This document shows, piece by piece, positions 52,798-62,347 of a stretch of 64,000 bases of DNA. Below the pieces are notes generated by a model that saw only the letters and a program-made list of their open reading frames with translations, was not told the DNA's origin and did no database searches. The stretch is taken from positions 186,001 through 250,000 of the forward strand of contig NZ_BSOA01000018.1 in NCBI RefSeq assembly GCF_030160275.1, in the 5' to 3' direction. The DNA comes from Dyella flagellata (GTDB lineage: Bacteria; Pseudomonadota; Gammaproteobacteria; Xanthomonadales; Rhodanobacteraceae). Both the position numbers and the translations under genes were made by a program. Each line of letters begins with the position of its first letter. Positions within the stretch are counted from its first letter, which is position 1.

Positions 52798-54537
52798 ATG
52801 GGCGGAAACCGCAACCTGAACGATCCGGGCTATAACGGCAACGGCCGTACCGAACCGAAGCTGGGCAACCTGGACGACTTGCATCGGCCAGCGGCGCCCG
52901 CGCCCGACGATAAGCTGCCGAAGATCGAGGTGGAACCTGAGTACCGCCGCGACACCAGCAACAGTCCCTACAAGAGGCGCAACTGGTTCTTACCGTTGCT
53001 TATCGCTGTGCTGCTGGCCGCTATCGGGGGGCTATGGTTCAACCAGACCCGCTTGCGCAGCCTGGTGCCGCGCACCGATTTCGACGACGTTCTGCATCGC
53101 GCGCGGGTCGCTTTGCAGCAGGGGCATCTGGACGGTACCGACGGCACCAGCGCCCGTGAGCTGTTCGAGGCAGCCCGTGGGCTGGAGCCCGATAACGACG
53201 CTGCGCGGCAAGGTCTCAACGAGGTGGGTCGCGCGGAAATCTCACGCGCCGATACTGCCTTGCGCGCGGGCAACATTGCTGAAGCCACGCAAGCGCTGAC
53301 CAACGCGCGCGAACTGCTCGGCGGCGGTAACGACGTGGACCGCCTTAGCCAGGAGATCGCCAAGGCACAGGTCTCATCCGGGCAGACCGATACCTTGATC
53401 GCGCAGGCGCAACAGGCGCTCAGCCAAAACCGGCTGGATGGCCCGGATGGCGCGGCCGCGCTTTATCAGCGCGTGCTGGCGGCCGAACCGGATAACGCTG
53501 TCGCGCGCCACGGCATGGACCAGGTCGGCTACGCGATGGCGGCGCAAGTCCAGAAAGCGCTGAGCGCCAACGATGTCGCGGCGGCTTCCAGCGGCATTGA
53601 TCGCCTTGCGGCCATGATGCCCAATTACGCTCAGTTACCCAACTTGCGCGCATCGCTGTCGGCGCTGCAAACCCAAGCCAACAGCGCACTGACCGACGCC
53701 ATCAACCAAGGCAACGATGCCTTGCGCGCAGGGCGTGTCTCCGGTGATGGCAACGACACCGCGCTGGCGCATTTCAAGGCGGCGCTGGCGATCGATCCGA
53801 ACAACGCCCAGGCGAAAGCGGGGCTTGGACAGGTTGCCCAGGCGCTGGTGGTGCAGGCTGACGCCGCCATCGATGCGGGCGACGCCGATCACGCGCGGCA
53901 GTTGCTGGATGAAGCCGATACGCTCGCCCCGGGCTCGGCCGACCTGGTCGCCGCAAGGGCGCGGCTCGGACAGCCTCCCGTTCCCGCCGTCACGCCGCCC
54001 TCAGCCGCCAACCAGACAGCTTCAAGCACGAAGCCGCAGGAAGCCAAGCAGCAAGAAGACGATACGGCCCCTCCGCCGGCGGTTCATCTGACGGGCGACC
54101 AGCAAATCCAGATTGCCGACCTGGTGAACCGCGCCAGGCAGGCGACGGCTCGCGGCAACATCATGGCGCCGCCCGGTGATTGCGCCTACGACCTGTATCG
54201 CGGTGCGCTTGCCATAGATGGCAACAATCCGGACGCATTGGCGGGCCTGCAGGCGCTGCCCGGCGAAGTGCAGCAACAATTCAACCAGGCCCTGCGCAGC
54301 GGCAGCTTGAACAAGGCCGGTAACTTGCTCGATGCGCTCGATAACATTGAACCGGGCAACGCGGCCATCGGCATCTCGCGCCAGCGCCTGGCGTATGCAT
54401 GGATCGATCAGGCCGAGCAGCAATTCGATAGCGGCGATCGCAACAACGCCACCGTTTCACTGGAGCAGGGGCGCCGGCTGTTACCCGACGATCCGCGTGT
54501 GCGTGAGCTCACTGCGCGCATGCAGAGCAGTCGATGA
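52798..54537 (+). CDS. TPR-like membrane-anchored repeat protein of unknown function
   Basis: A 579-residue protein with a charged cytoplasmic N-terminus (about 1-62), one membrane helix (about 63-81) and a large soluble region. At least four copies of a repeat of about 45 residues are visible: an Ala-rich helix, an Asn/Asp-Gly turn (such as HLDGTDG, RLDGPDG), a second helix 'LYxxVLAAEPDN' and 'AxxGLxxV'. This is a variant tetratricopeptide pattern. A Pro/Ser/Thr/Gln-rich linker (about 400-430) splits the array, and the copy after it carries a Cys. The function is unknown. The next gene overlaps by four bases. Confidence 0.72.
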   Translation: MGGNRNLNDPGYNGNGRTEPKLGNLDDLHRPAAPAPDDKLPKIEVEPEYRRDTSNSPYKRRNWFLPLLIAVLLAAIGGLWFNQTRLRSLVPRTDFDDVLHRARVALQQGHLDGTDGTSARELFEAARGLEPDNDAARQGLNEVGRAEISRADTALRAGNIAEATQALTNARELLGGGNDVDRLSQEIAKAQVSSGQTDTLIAQAQQALSQNRLDGPDGAAALYQRVLAAEPDNAVARHGMDQVGYAMAAQVQKALSANDVAAASSGIDRLAAMMPNYAQLPNLRASLSALQTQANSALTDAINQGNDALRAGRVSGDGNDTALAHFKAALAIDPNNAQAKAGLGQVAQALVVQADAAIDAGDADHARQLLDEADTLAPGSADLVAARARLGQPPVPAVTPPSAANQTASSTKPQEAKQQEDDTAPPPAVHLTGDQQIQIADLVNRARQATARGNIMAPPGDCAYDLYRGALAIDGNNPDALAGLQALPGEVQQQFNQALRSGSLNKAGNLLDALDNIEPGNAAIGISRQRLAYAWIDQAEQQFDSGDRNNATVSLEQGRRLLPDDPRVRELTARMQSSR

Positions 54538-55376
54538 CGGTATTGGTATTTGGTGGTAGCAGTCAGATCGGGCACTACCTGCTGCCCTTGCTTGCTGCCC
54601 GTGACGAGCCGGTGGTGGCAGTGAGCCGCGAGGCGCGCGCATCGATACCAGGTGTGACGTGGCTGAGCGGGCAGCTGCCGGATGCGGTCCCGGCGGTCGA
54701 ACATGTCTCGGCCATTTTCAGCCTTGGTCCCTTGCAAGCATGTGCGAGATGGTTGAGCAAGGCGGCCGTGCTGCACGAGCCGCGGGTGGTCGCGATCAGT
54801 TCGATGAGCGCGGAAAGCAAGCGCGCATCGGAAGTGCCCGCCGAGCGGGCTCTCTCGCAACTGCTGCGCGATAGCGAGGTGGCCTTGGCCGAGGCCTGTG
54901 CGAAGCACGGCAGCGCATGGACGGTGTTGCGTCCCACGCTCGTCTACGGCGCAGGACTGGACAAGAGCCTTACTCCGATTGCCCGGCGCGCGATGCGCTT
55001 GCGCGTGTTTCCGTTGCCGATGGGCCATGGCATGCGTCAACCGGTGCATGCGCAAGACCTGGCTTGCGCAGCGCTTGCGGCGCTGGATACCTCGATCGCG
55101 GCGGGCAAGATCCTCGCCATCGGCGGCGGCGAACGCTTGACCGCGGGCGAGATGTTTGCGCGCGTGCGGCACAGTTTGCCGATTCAGACCCTGCCGCTGC
55201 CATTGCCGCCTTGGTTGTTGCGTGCGGCCCGGCGCGGGGTAGGAAAGCTGCGTGGACCGCTGAGCCGCCTGGAGGCGGATCTGATTGCCGACAACACCGA
55301 AATGACACGCTTGCTGGGCGTACAGCCGCGGCCGTTCAGGCCGGATGCGGAGTGCTGGAGGCGCAGGCCTGGGTAG
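54534..55376 (+). CDS. NAD(P)-binding epimerase/dehydratase-like protein (atypical SDR)
   Basis: A 280-residue extended-SDR-like protein with an N-terminal Rossmann motif (VFGGSSQIG, 5-13). The middle segment 'ISSMSAESKR' and 'TVLRPTLVYG' corresponds to the NAD-dependent epimerase family. The catalytic YxxxK pair normally between these blocks is not seen, so it may bind a nucleotide without the usual catalysis. The start overlaps the TPR-like gene by four bases (ATGA), indicating translational coupling. The spacing of 172 bases to mrcB suggests that mrcB has its own promoter. The substrate cannot be inferred. Confidence 0.75.
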   Translation: MTVLVFGGSSQIGHYLLPLLAARDEPVVAVSREARASIPGVTWLSGQLPDAVPAVEHVSAIFSLGPLQACARWLSKAAVLHEPRVVAISSMSAESKRASEVPAERALSQLLRDSEVALAEACAKHGSAWTVLRPTLVYGAGLDKSLTPIARRAMRLRVFPLPMGHGMRQPVHAQDLACAALAALDTSIAAGKILAIGGGERLTAGEMFARVRHSLPIQTLPLPLPPWLLRAARRGVGKLRGPLSRLEADLIADNTEMTRLLGVQPRPFRPDAECWRRRPG

Positions 55377-55548
55377 GAATAGATCAGAGGCTCCGTAGGC
55401 CAACGGGGAAGGCAGCGGTCAGGTGAAAACCCCGGAAATGCCTCTCCCGCGCCATTTGCTGCGGGTGGCGTTCATCCGGCCGCCGGGTGCCGGGTCCTAT
55501 GATCCTGAATCACTGCCGACCTGACTTCCTGCCCTGGATACCGCTCCG

Positions 55549-57885
55549 TTGGACTTTTTCAGCCGATTCCGCTCGATCGCAAGCGCATGCTGGCCCTGGC
55601 TGCGTATTCCCTTCTGGATCTCAACCGGCCTGTTGTTCGGGTTCCTGCTGCCGTATTCGCTGATTCTGAACAAGCGCGTGCAGGATCGCTTCAGCGACCT
55701 CGTTTTCGCGGTGCCCACGCGTATTTACTCGCAGCCGCTACGGCTGGCGCCCGACGTGCCGATGACGCCCGGCGCGCTGGAAGTGGAGCTGACATTCTCC
55801 GGCTATGTGGGGGACGGCCATGGTGATGTGCCGGGCAGCTGGGCGAAGAAGGGCGGCACTTATTTCATTTCCTCGCGCGGCTACGCCGGCCCCGACGGCG
55901 GTGAATTGCCCAAGCATATTCGCGTCGCGTTGGGCGAGGGCATGGTGCAGTCCGTCACCGATATTGGCGCCGGCAAGCCGCTGAAGGAAACGCACCTGGA
56001 TCCTGCACGCATCGCCACGGTGTACGGCGCCAAGCAGGAAGACCGCAGCTACGTACAGCTCAGCGATGTCCCACAGTTGCTGGTAACCGGCCTGCAGGCG
56101 GTGGAAGACCGCGACTTCAAACACCACATCGGCGTCGACTTCACCGCCATCCTGCGCGCGGCCTTTGCCGATTTGCGCGCCGGCCATACCGTGCAGGGCG
56201 CTTCCACTCTCACGCAGCAGCTGGTGCGCAACCTGTTCCTCAATCGCGAACAGACCATGGGGCGCAAGTTGAACGAGGCGTTGATGTCGATCCTGCTGGA
56301 GATGCATTACAGCAAGGCGCGCATCCTGGAGGCGTACATCAACGAAGTGTTCCTCGGCCAGCAAGGCAGCCAAGCGGTACATGGCTTTGCCGCAGCGTCT
56401 GAGTTCTATTTCGGGCGTCGGCTGGATTACCTGCGGCCGCAGGAAGTCGCCTTGCTGGTCGGCCTTGTGAAAGGCCCCAGTCAGCTCGATCCGCGCCGCT
56501 ACCCCGATCGCGCGATGGCCCGGCGCAACCTGGTGCTGGACACGTTCGCCAGTACTGGCCTGTTGACGGAAGGACAGGCGCGCGTTGCCAAGGCAACGCC
56601 GCTCGGCGTGATCGCGGACGGCCAGTTGCCGCATAACCGTTTCCCGGCCTTCATGGAGCTGGTACGCCAGCAGATCACCAACGACTTCGACGAAGACACG
56701 CTCAAGCAGGGCAATCTGTCGATCTTCACCACGCTCGACCCGGCCACCCAGCTTTATACCGAGCAGGCGGTCAGCACGGCGATCAAGAACCTGGGCAAGC
56801 GCGGCGATGACACGCAAGGGGCGGCCGTGGTGACCGACTCGAAAACCGGCAGCGTGCTCGCCGTGGTCGGCAGCAAGCTCGCCGACGAGCAGGGTTTCAA
56901 CCGTGCCCTGGATGCGCACCGGCCGATCGGTTCGACCATCAAGCCGTTCGTGTATCTGGTCGCGCTGGCCAATCCCGAGCGCTGGAATCTAGCCACCCCA
57001 CTGGACGACTCGCCGATCAGCATGAAGCAGCCCGACGGCAGCTGGTGGACGCCGCACAACGACGACAACCAGAGTCATGGCATGGTGCCGTTGGTGGATG
57101 CGCTGGCCAATTCGTGGAACCTCGCCACGATTCGTCTGGGCATGGCGGTGGGGCTGCCACGCGTCAAAGCGTTTCTCGACTCGTTCGGCCTGACTGACGT
57201 CCAGCCTGGCCCGTCGTTGCTGATCGGTGCAGTCGACTTGGCGCCGATCCAGGTCGCGCAGCTTTATCAATACATCGCATCGGATGGCCACGCGTTGCCG
57301 CTACTGGCGGTAAGCGGCGTGGTCGACGGCAATGGCCACACCATCAAGCGCTACGAAGTGGAAGCCGGCAAGGGCGAATACCAACCGGCCGTGCGCCTGG
57401 TCACCTGGGCGATGCAGCAGGTCGCCACCTACGGCACGGCGGCCTCGCTGGGCAAGTCGAACCTGGCCTACCTGCATACGGCCGGCAAGACCGGCACCAG
57501 CAACGACCTGCGCGACAGCTGGTTCGCCGGCTTCACCGGCGACCGCCTGGCGGTGTTCTGGATGGGCCGTGACGACAACAAGCCCAGTCACCTGTGGGGC
57601 TCCACCGGTGCTCTGCGCGCCTGGCAGGAATTGTTCCACAAGTTGCCCACCGTGCCGCTGTCTGCGGCACCGGGAGACGGCTTGGAAATGGCATGGGTCA
57701 ATCCCGCCGACGGCCGGCGCAGCGACCCGGCCTGTTCCGGCGCCAAGCAGGTGCCGGTGATCGCCGGCAGCCTGTCGACGGATACGGACGGGTGTTTCTG
57801 GCAAAAGGTCGGTAATCTGTTCGGCTCCGGCCAGAGCGCTCAACAGCCCACCGCCGAGTCACCTACCACTACCACTGCTCAGTAA
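55549..57885 (+). CDS. mrcB: Penicillin-binding protein 1B, bifunctional peptidoglycan synthase
   Basis: A 778-residue class A PBP. A cytoplasmic tail and membrane helix (about 18-38) are followed by a UB2H-like region and a GT51 transglycosylase domain with catalytic Glu186 (AVEDRDF) and the GASTLTQQ motif. The transpeptidase domain has Ser462 (GSTIKPF), SWN and KTG (Lys647). It polymerises and cross-links murein at the inner membrane. The start is TTG at 55549; no ATG or GTG precedes the membrane helix in frame. The Thr/Pro-rich C-terminus is short. It is followed after two bases by a lipoprotein gene that is probably its activator. Confidence 0.93.
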   Translation: MDFFSRFRSIASACWPWLRIPFWISTGLLFGFLLPYSLILNKRVQDRFSDLVFAVPTRIYSQPLRLAPDVPMTPGALEVELTFSGYVGDGHGDVPGSWAKKGGTYFISSRGYAGPDGGELPKHIRVALGEGMVQSVTDIGAGKPLKETHLDPARIATVYGAKQEDRSYVQLSDVPQLLVTGLQAVEDRDFKHHIGVDFTAILRAAFADLRAGHTVQGASTLTQQLVRNLFLNREQTMGRKLNEALMSILLEMHYSKARILEAYINEVFLGQQGSQAVHGFAAASEFYFGRRLDYLRPQEVALLVGLVKGPSQLDPRRYPDRAMARRNLVLDTFASTGLLTEGQARVAKATPLGVIADGQLPHNRFPAFMELVRQQITNDFDEDTLKQGNLSIFTTLDPATQLYTEQAVSTAIKNLGKRGDDTQGAAVVTDSKTGSVLAVVGSKLADEQGFNRALDAHRPIGSTIKPFVYLVALANPERWNLATPLDDSPISMKQPDGSWWTPHNDDNQSHGMVPLVDALANSWNLATIRLGMAVGLPRVKAFLDSFGLTDVQPGPSLLIGAVDLAPIQVAQLYQYIASDGHALPLLAVSGVVDGNGHTIKRYEVEAGKGEYQPAVRLVTWAMQQVATYGTAASLGKSNLAYLHTAGKTGTSNDLRDSWFAGFTGDRLAVFWMGRDDNKPSHLWGSTGALRAWQELFHKLPTVPLSAAPGDGLEMAWVNPADGRRSDPACSGAKQVPVIAGSLSTDTDGCFWQKVGNLFGSGQSAQQPTAESPTTTTAQ

Positions 57886-57887
57886 CC

Positions 57888-58424
57888 ATGTCGTACTGTT
57901 CCCTTCGCCGCCGCCAACCCCTTGTCCCCACTGTGCTAGCGGGTTTGCTGCTCGCTGCCTGTGCTCAGCCCGCGCCCGAGGCGCCCAGGCCGCCGCCGGG
58001 AAAATCCAACGCGGCGATGGTGGAGGAGATTCGCGCCGCCGGCGAGCGGGACAAATCGGTCATCAGCGTGCACCCGCTGGTTGATCCGGGCATCGTTGCA
58101 TTGCAGGACGCCGCTCGCCAGGACGAGCGCAACGGCCAGTACCAGGCTGCCGCCGCGAAGCTCGACTTGGCCTTGAAGCGCAACCCGGAAGCTCCGGATG
58201 TGATGCAGGACCGCGCCGAGGTCGCCATTTACCTGGGCGATTTCCAACTGGCCGAAAAACTGGCGCATCAGTCATGGACGCTGGGCTCCAAGCAAGGCCC
58301 GCTATGCGCGCGCAATTGGCAGACTATCGTGGAGCTGCGTTTACAAGCCCATGACCAGGCCGGCGCGGCGTCGGCGAGCAAGTGGGTTGGGGAATGTCGC
58401 GAGGCGGGTATACAGCGGCTTTGA
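57888..58424 (+). CDS. lpoP: TPR lipoprotein, probable PBP1B activator LpoP
   Basis: A 178-residue lipoprotein. The signal peptide ends in LAAC with the lipidated Cys at residue 25. A Pro-rich linker follows, then a TPR-like helical domain (about 65-178; 'NGQYQAAAAKLDLALKRNPEAPDVMQDRAEVAIYLGDF'). It begins two bases after mrcB, so the two are co-transcribed and probably co-translated. In Pseudomonas aeruginosa a TPR lipoprotein (LpoP) encoded with PBP1b stimulates that enzyme from the outer membrane; it is unrelated to enterobacterial LpoB. The same arrangement and architecture support this name, but activity is inferred. Two further Cys residues in the TPR part may form a disulfide. Confidence 0.78.
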   Translation: MSYCSLRRRQPLVPTVLAGLLLAACAQPAPEAPRPPPGKSNAAMVEEIRAAGERDKSVISVHPLVDPGIVALQDAARQDERNGQYQAAAAKLDLALKRNPEAPDVMQDRAEVAIYLGDFQLAEKLAHQSWTLGSKQGPLCARNWQTIVELRLQAHDQAGAASASKWVGECREAGIQRL

Positions 58425-58475
58425 TGCGATGCAATCCATCGAAGCCGAAGGCTTCGGGCGGTTAGGGATGCTCTG

Positions 58476-58533
58476 ATCTATTCCACGTACCCGTCACACG
58501 CACACGGTGCGGTGGCAGTAATGTGGAATAGAT
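58476..58533 (+). promoter_or_regulatory. 11-bp inverted repeat upstream of the DinG-like helicase
   Basis: ATCTATTCCAC (58476-58486) and its exact complement GTGGAATAGAT (58523-58533) are separated by 36 bases, with a CACACGG..GTGCGG-rich centre. They lie 50-107 bases before the helicase start. They could be two operator half-sites, a leader hairpin, or the ends of a small element. Confidence 0.45.
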
Positions 58534-58582
58534 AGGGCGTCCGCAGGTTTCTCCGGCCACGCGCCTGCGCGATACTGTCTGG

Positions 58583-60499
58583 ATGACCGATCCCGACGAC
58601 ATCGGTGCCTTGCTCGGCGCCGACGGCCCGTTTGCCCGCGAAATGCCGAACTTCGCCCCGCGCCTTGCGCAGCAGGAGATGGCGCGCGCCGTACAGCATG
58701 CCATTGCCGAATGCGAAATCCTGGTAGCGGAAGCCGGCACCGGCACAGGCAAGACTTACGCCTACCTGGTGCCGGCAATGCTGTCGGGCGAGCGCGTGAT
58801 TGTTTCCACCGGGACCAAGGCGCTGCAGGACCAGCTTTTTTTTCGCGATATCCCCAAGGTGCGTTCGGTGCTGGGAGCGCGTCTCAAAACCGCACTGTTG
58901 AAAGGGCGCGCCAATTACCTGTGCCTGTATCGCCTCGACCAGACGGTACGCGAAGGTTCCGCCCTGGAGCGCAGTCAGGCAGCCCAGCTGGCCGCCATTC
59001 GTGCGTGGTCCGCGCGGACACGACGTGGCGATCGCATGGAATTGGCGGAGGTGCCGGAGGATTCGCCGCTGTGGCTACGCGTCACCTCCACGCCGGAAAA
59101 TTGCCTGGGCGTGGAATGTCCGTTCTACGAGGATTGCCACGTGATCACCGCGCGCCGTGAAGCGCAGGAAGCGGATCTGGTGGTGGTGAACCATCACTTG
59201 CTGTTCGCCGACCTGGCCTTGAAGCAGGAGGGCTTCGGCGAAATCCTGCCAGGCGCGCAGGCTTTCATTCTGGATGAGGCGCATCAGATTCCGGAGCTGG
59301 CCGGGCAGTTCTTTTCGCAAAGCGTCAGCGCGCGCCAGCTCACCGAGCTGGCCCAGGATGCCTTGGCCGAATGCCATGGCGTCACCGGCGCGATCGGCCT
59401 GGTGCTGGAACCGGTCGAAGCCTTGCAGGAAGCCGTGCGCAAGTTCCGGTTGACGATCGATTCGCTGCCCGCGCGTGGTCCCTTCCACGAATTGCTCAAG
59501 CGTGACGGCGTGTCCGCTGCGCTGCATGAAATGGGCGAAGTGCTGGCCGCACTGTCTGATGCGCTGGCGTCGCAGGCCGAGCGCTCGCGTGGCCTGATGA
59601 ACGTGCACGAACGCGCGGTACATCTTAGCGAGCGCCTGGACCGCGTAGCGGAAGCCGGCTCCCGGCAGGACGTGCGCTGGTACGAGTTGTTACCGCGTGG
59701 TTTCGCCTTGCATGCCACGCCACTGGATCTTGCCGCGCCGTTGCGCGCGATGCGTGAGCACACGCACGCGGCATGGATTCACACGTCGGCCACCTTGTCG
59801 GTGGCAGGACAGTTCGATCATTTTGCGCGCCAGCTTGGCCTGGATGATCCCCAGACCTTGAGCCTGGAAAGTCCTTTCGACTACGCGCGACAGGCTTTGT
59901 GCTACCTGCCCGATGGCTTGCCAGATCCGGCGACACGCGATTACACCGATCGCGTGATCGATGCCACGCTGCCGGTGCTGCAGGCTTCCAACGGTCGCGC
60001 CTTTCTGTTGTTTACCTCGCATCGTGCCTTGCGCCGCGCCGCCGATCTGCTTGCCGACCGCGTGCCGTGGCCTTTGTTCGTGCAGGGCACGGCGCCACGG
60101 CATCAATTGCTGGAAGAGTTTCGCGCCAGCGGCCATGGCGTGTTGCTGGGCGCGGCCAGTTTCTGGGAAGGTGTGGATGTGGCCGGCGAAGCGCTATCGG
60201 TGGTGATGATCGACAAGCTGCCGTTCGCCACTCCAGACGACCCGGTGCTGCAGGCACGCCTGGAAGCGTTGGAGCAGGCCGGCATCAATCCCTTCATGGG
60301 CTGGCAGGTGCCGTCGGCGGTGATTGCGCTCAAGCAGGGCGTGGGCCGGCTGATACGCGACATTTACGATCGCGGCGTGCTGGTGCTGTGCGATCCGCGA
60401 CTGACCACCAAGGGTTACGGCAAGCTGTTCCTCAACAGTTTGCCGGTGATGCCGCGCACGCGGGATATCGCCGAGGTGCGGCGGTTCTTCGAAGTCTAG
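58583..60499 (+). CDS. ATP-dependent DNA helicase, DinG/YoaA (XPD-like) family
   Basis: A 638-residue superfamily 2 iron-sulfur helicase. Walker A EAGTGTGKT is near 50-58 and DEAH (ILDEAH) near residue 232. The four cluster cysteines (YLC near 113, then NCLGVECPFYEDC near 174-185) lie between them. DinG/YoaA unwinds DNA 5'-3' and helps resolve replication blocks and R-loops. The length is closest to E. coli YoaA. The ATG has no strong ribosome binding site; GGATG at 58581-58585 fits poorly. A REP follows the stop by 4 bases. Confidence 0.9.
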   Translation: MTDPDDIGALLGADGPFAREMPNFAPRLAQQEMARAVQHAIAECEILVAEAGTGTGKTYAYLVPAMLSGERVIVSTGTKALQDQLFFRDIPKVRSVLGARLKTALLKGRANYLCLYRLDQTVREGSALERSQAAQLAAIRAWSARTRRGDRMELAEVPEDSPLWLRVTSTPENCLGVECPFYEDCHVITARREAQEADLVVVNHHLLFADLALKQEGFGEILPGAQAFILDEAHQIPELAGQFFSQSVSARQLTELAQDALAECHGVTGAIGLVLEPVEALQEAVRKFRLTIDSLPARGPFHELLKRDGVSAALHEMGEVLAALSDALASQAERSRGLMNVHERAVHLSERLDRVAEAGSRQDVRWYELLPRGFALHATPLDLAAPLRAMREHTHAAWIHTSATLSVAGQFDHFARQLGLDDPQTLSLESPFDYARQALCYLPDGLPDPATRDYTDRVIDATLPVLQASNGRAFLLFTSHRALRRAADLLADRVPWPLFVQGTAPRHQLLEEFRASGHGVLLGAASFWEGVDVAGEALSVVMIDKLPFATPDDPVLQARLEALEQAGINPFMGWQVPSAVIALKQGVGRLIRDIYDRGVLVLCDPRLTTKGYGKLFLNSLPVMPRTRDIAEVRRFFEV

Positions 60500-60503
60500 G
60501 GAT

Positions 60504-60575
60504 GCGTAGGCTGGGATGCCAATCCCAGCTTTCTATACGGCATTGCGATGCTGGGATTAGCATCCCAGCCTACGT
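60504..60575. repeat. GTAG-type REP pair, copy I
   Basis: GTAG at 60506-60509 and CTAC at 60570-60573 bound two inverted hairpin units with changed loops (GCCA, TAGC). It lies directly after the helicase stop, before the sugar porter. Confidence 0.88.
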
Positions 60576-60668
60576 CGTCCTGTCCTGCATACGTATTCAG
60601 GCGGACAGAAGCAGCAGGCATACGCAGAATCGACCACCACCAGAACATCATGCGGGGAGCATGATCAC

Positions 60669-62102
60669 ATGCACATGAACACAAGCAACGCGAGCGCGGC
60701 GCAGGGGGAAGAAGCGCGCACCACAGCCAGGGTGGTGTTGATTGCGGCTGCCGCGGCGATCGGCGGTTTCCTGTTCGGCTTCGACACGGCGGTCATCAAC
60801 GGTGCGGTTGACGCGGTGCGTCAAGGATTTGGCCTGAGCGCAGGCCGGATCGGCATCGCGGTTTCCTGCGCACTGTTGGGTTCGGCGCTGGGCGCGTGGT
60901 ACGCCGGAACGTTGGCCGACCGCCTGGGTCGTGTGCGCACCATGCAGGTGGCTGCATTGTTCCTGGTGGTGTGCGCGGTCGGCTCGGGGCTGGTGCGTGG
61001 CGTATGGGACCTGATGCTTTGGCGCGTGATCGGTGGCATCGGCGTGGGTGTCGCCTCGGTGATCGCGCCGGCTTATATCGCCGAAGTGTCGCCGGCGAAC
61101 GTACGTGGACGTCTCGGTTCGATGCAGCAGCTGGCGATCGTGCTCGGCATCTTCGTGGCGTTGCTCAGTGATGCATGGCTGGCGAGCACGGCCGGTGGCG
61201 CTGCGCAGAAACTCTGGTTCGGCCTGGAGGCCTGGCGCTGGATGTTCCTGGTAGCCACGTTGCCGGCGCTGGTTTATGGCGTATTGGTGCTGGGCGTGCC
61301 CGAATCGCCGCGTTATCTGGTCGCGCGTGGGCGTCCGGCTGAAGCGCGTGTAGTGCTGGCGAAGGTGCTCGATCTGCACAGCGATCATGCGCTGGATGCC
61401 AAGATCAACGACATCGCGCACAGCCTGAAGGTGGAATATCGACCTACCCTGAAAGACTTGCGCGGTCCGCGTGGCGGGCTGCTGTCGATCGTGTGGGTGG
61501 GCATTCTGCTATCGGTCTTCCAGCAGTTCGTCGGCATCAACGTGATCTTCTACTACTCCTCGACGCTGTGGCACTCGGTGGGCTTCAGCGAAGCCGATTC
61601 GTTCTCGATCACGGTGTTCACCTCGATCGTCAACGTGTTGGTGACCCTGGTGGCGATCGCTCTGGTCGACAAGATTGGACGCAAGCCGCTGCTGTTGATT
61701 GGTTCGGCCGGCATGACCATCACGCTGGGCTTGATGGCATGGTGCTTCTCGCAAGCGACCGGCAGCGGCGCTTCGCTGAGCCTGCCAGCGCCGTGGGGCA
61801 TGATCGCGCTGGTCGCTGCCAACCTGTATGTGGTGTGCTTCGGCCTGAGCTGGGGGCCGATGGTATGGGTGTTGCTGGGCGAGATGTTCCCGAACAGCAT
61901 TCGTGCGATCGCGCTGGCCGTGGCGGCCGCGGCGCAGTGGGTGGCCAATTTTGTCATCACCAGTACTTTTCCCTGGCTGGCGCAGATCGGCCTCACGTTT
62001 GCGTACGGCTTGTACGCACTGTTCGCCTTCCTTTCGCTGTTGTTCGTGTTGCGCGCGGTGCGCGAAACACGTGGCATCGAGCTGGAAGATATGCACGCCT
62101 GA
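60669..62102 (+). CDS. Sugar porter family MFS transporter (sugar:H+ symporter)
   Basis: A 477-residue protein with 12 predicted helices. It carries all sugar-porter hallmarks: 'LADRLGR' in loop 2-3, 'PESPRYLV' after helix 6, 'QQFVGINVIFYYS' in helix 7 and 'DKIGRKPLLL' in loop 8-9. It most resembles XylE/GalP-type symporters of xylose, galactose or glucose. A start two codons downstream (MNTSN) is possible. A promoter is expected in the 93 bases between the REP and the start. No sugar kinase or isomerase is adjacent, so the substrate is unassigned. Confidence 0.92.
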   Translation: MHMNTSNASAAQGEEARTTARVVLIAAAAAIGGFLFGFDTAVINGAVDAVRQGFGLSAGRIGIAVSCALLGSALGAWYAGTLADRLGRVRTMQVAALFLVVCAVGSGLVRGVWDLMLWRVIGGIGVGVASVIAPAYIAEVSPANVRGRLGSMQQLAIVLGIFVALLSDAWLASTAGGAAQKLWFGLEAWRWMFLVATLPALVYGVLVLGVPESPRYLVARGRPAEARVVLAKVLDLHSDHALDAKINDIAHSLKVEYRPTLKDLRGPRGGLLSIVWVGILLSVFQQFVGINVIFYYSSTLWHSVGFSEADSFSITVFTSIVNVLVTLVAIALVDKIGRKPLLLIGSAGMTITLGLMAWCFSQATGSGASLSLPAPWGMIALVAANLYVVCFGLSWGPMVWVLLGEMFPNSIRAIALAVAAAAQWVANFVITSTFPWLAQIGLTFAYGLYALFAFLSLLFVLRAVRETRGIELEDMHA

Positions 62103-62347
62103 AACTTGCGCGCCGGCAGTGGTTTGGTTGGCGCGTTTCATATGTTTCAATCGATGATCTCGTCGTAGCGCGCCATGCCAGGCAAATTCCGATCCGCGCA
62201 ATCATTTCCGCCTGATTGCTGAGCGGCACATCCGAATCATTCACGCGTACGTCACCGGCGCAAGTGCACATGTGCGCGTTGCCATGCATCTGAAAACGCA
62301 TGCGCAAGGGGACACATTCTGTTTCGCTCATATCTGCGGAGGGTGAT

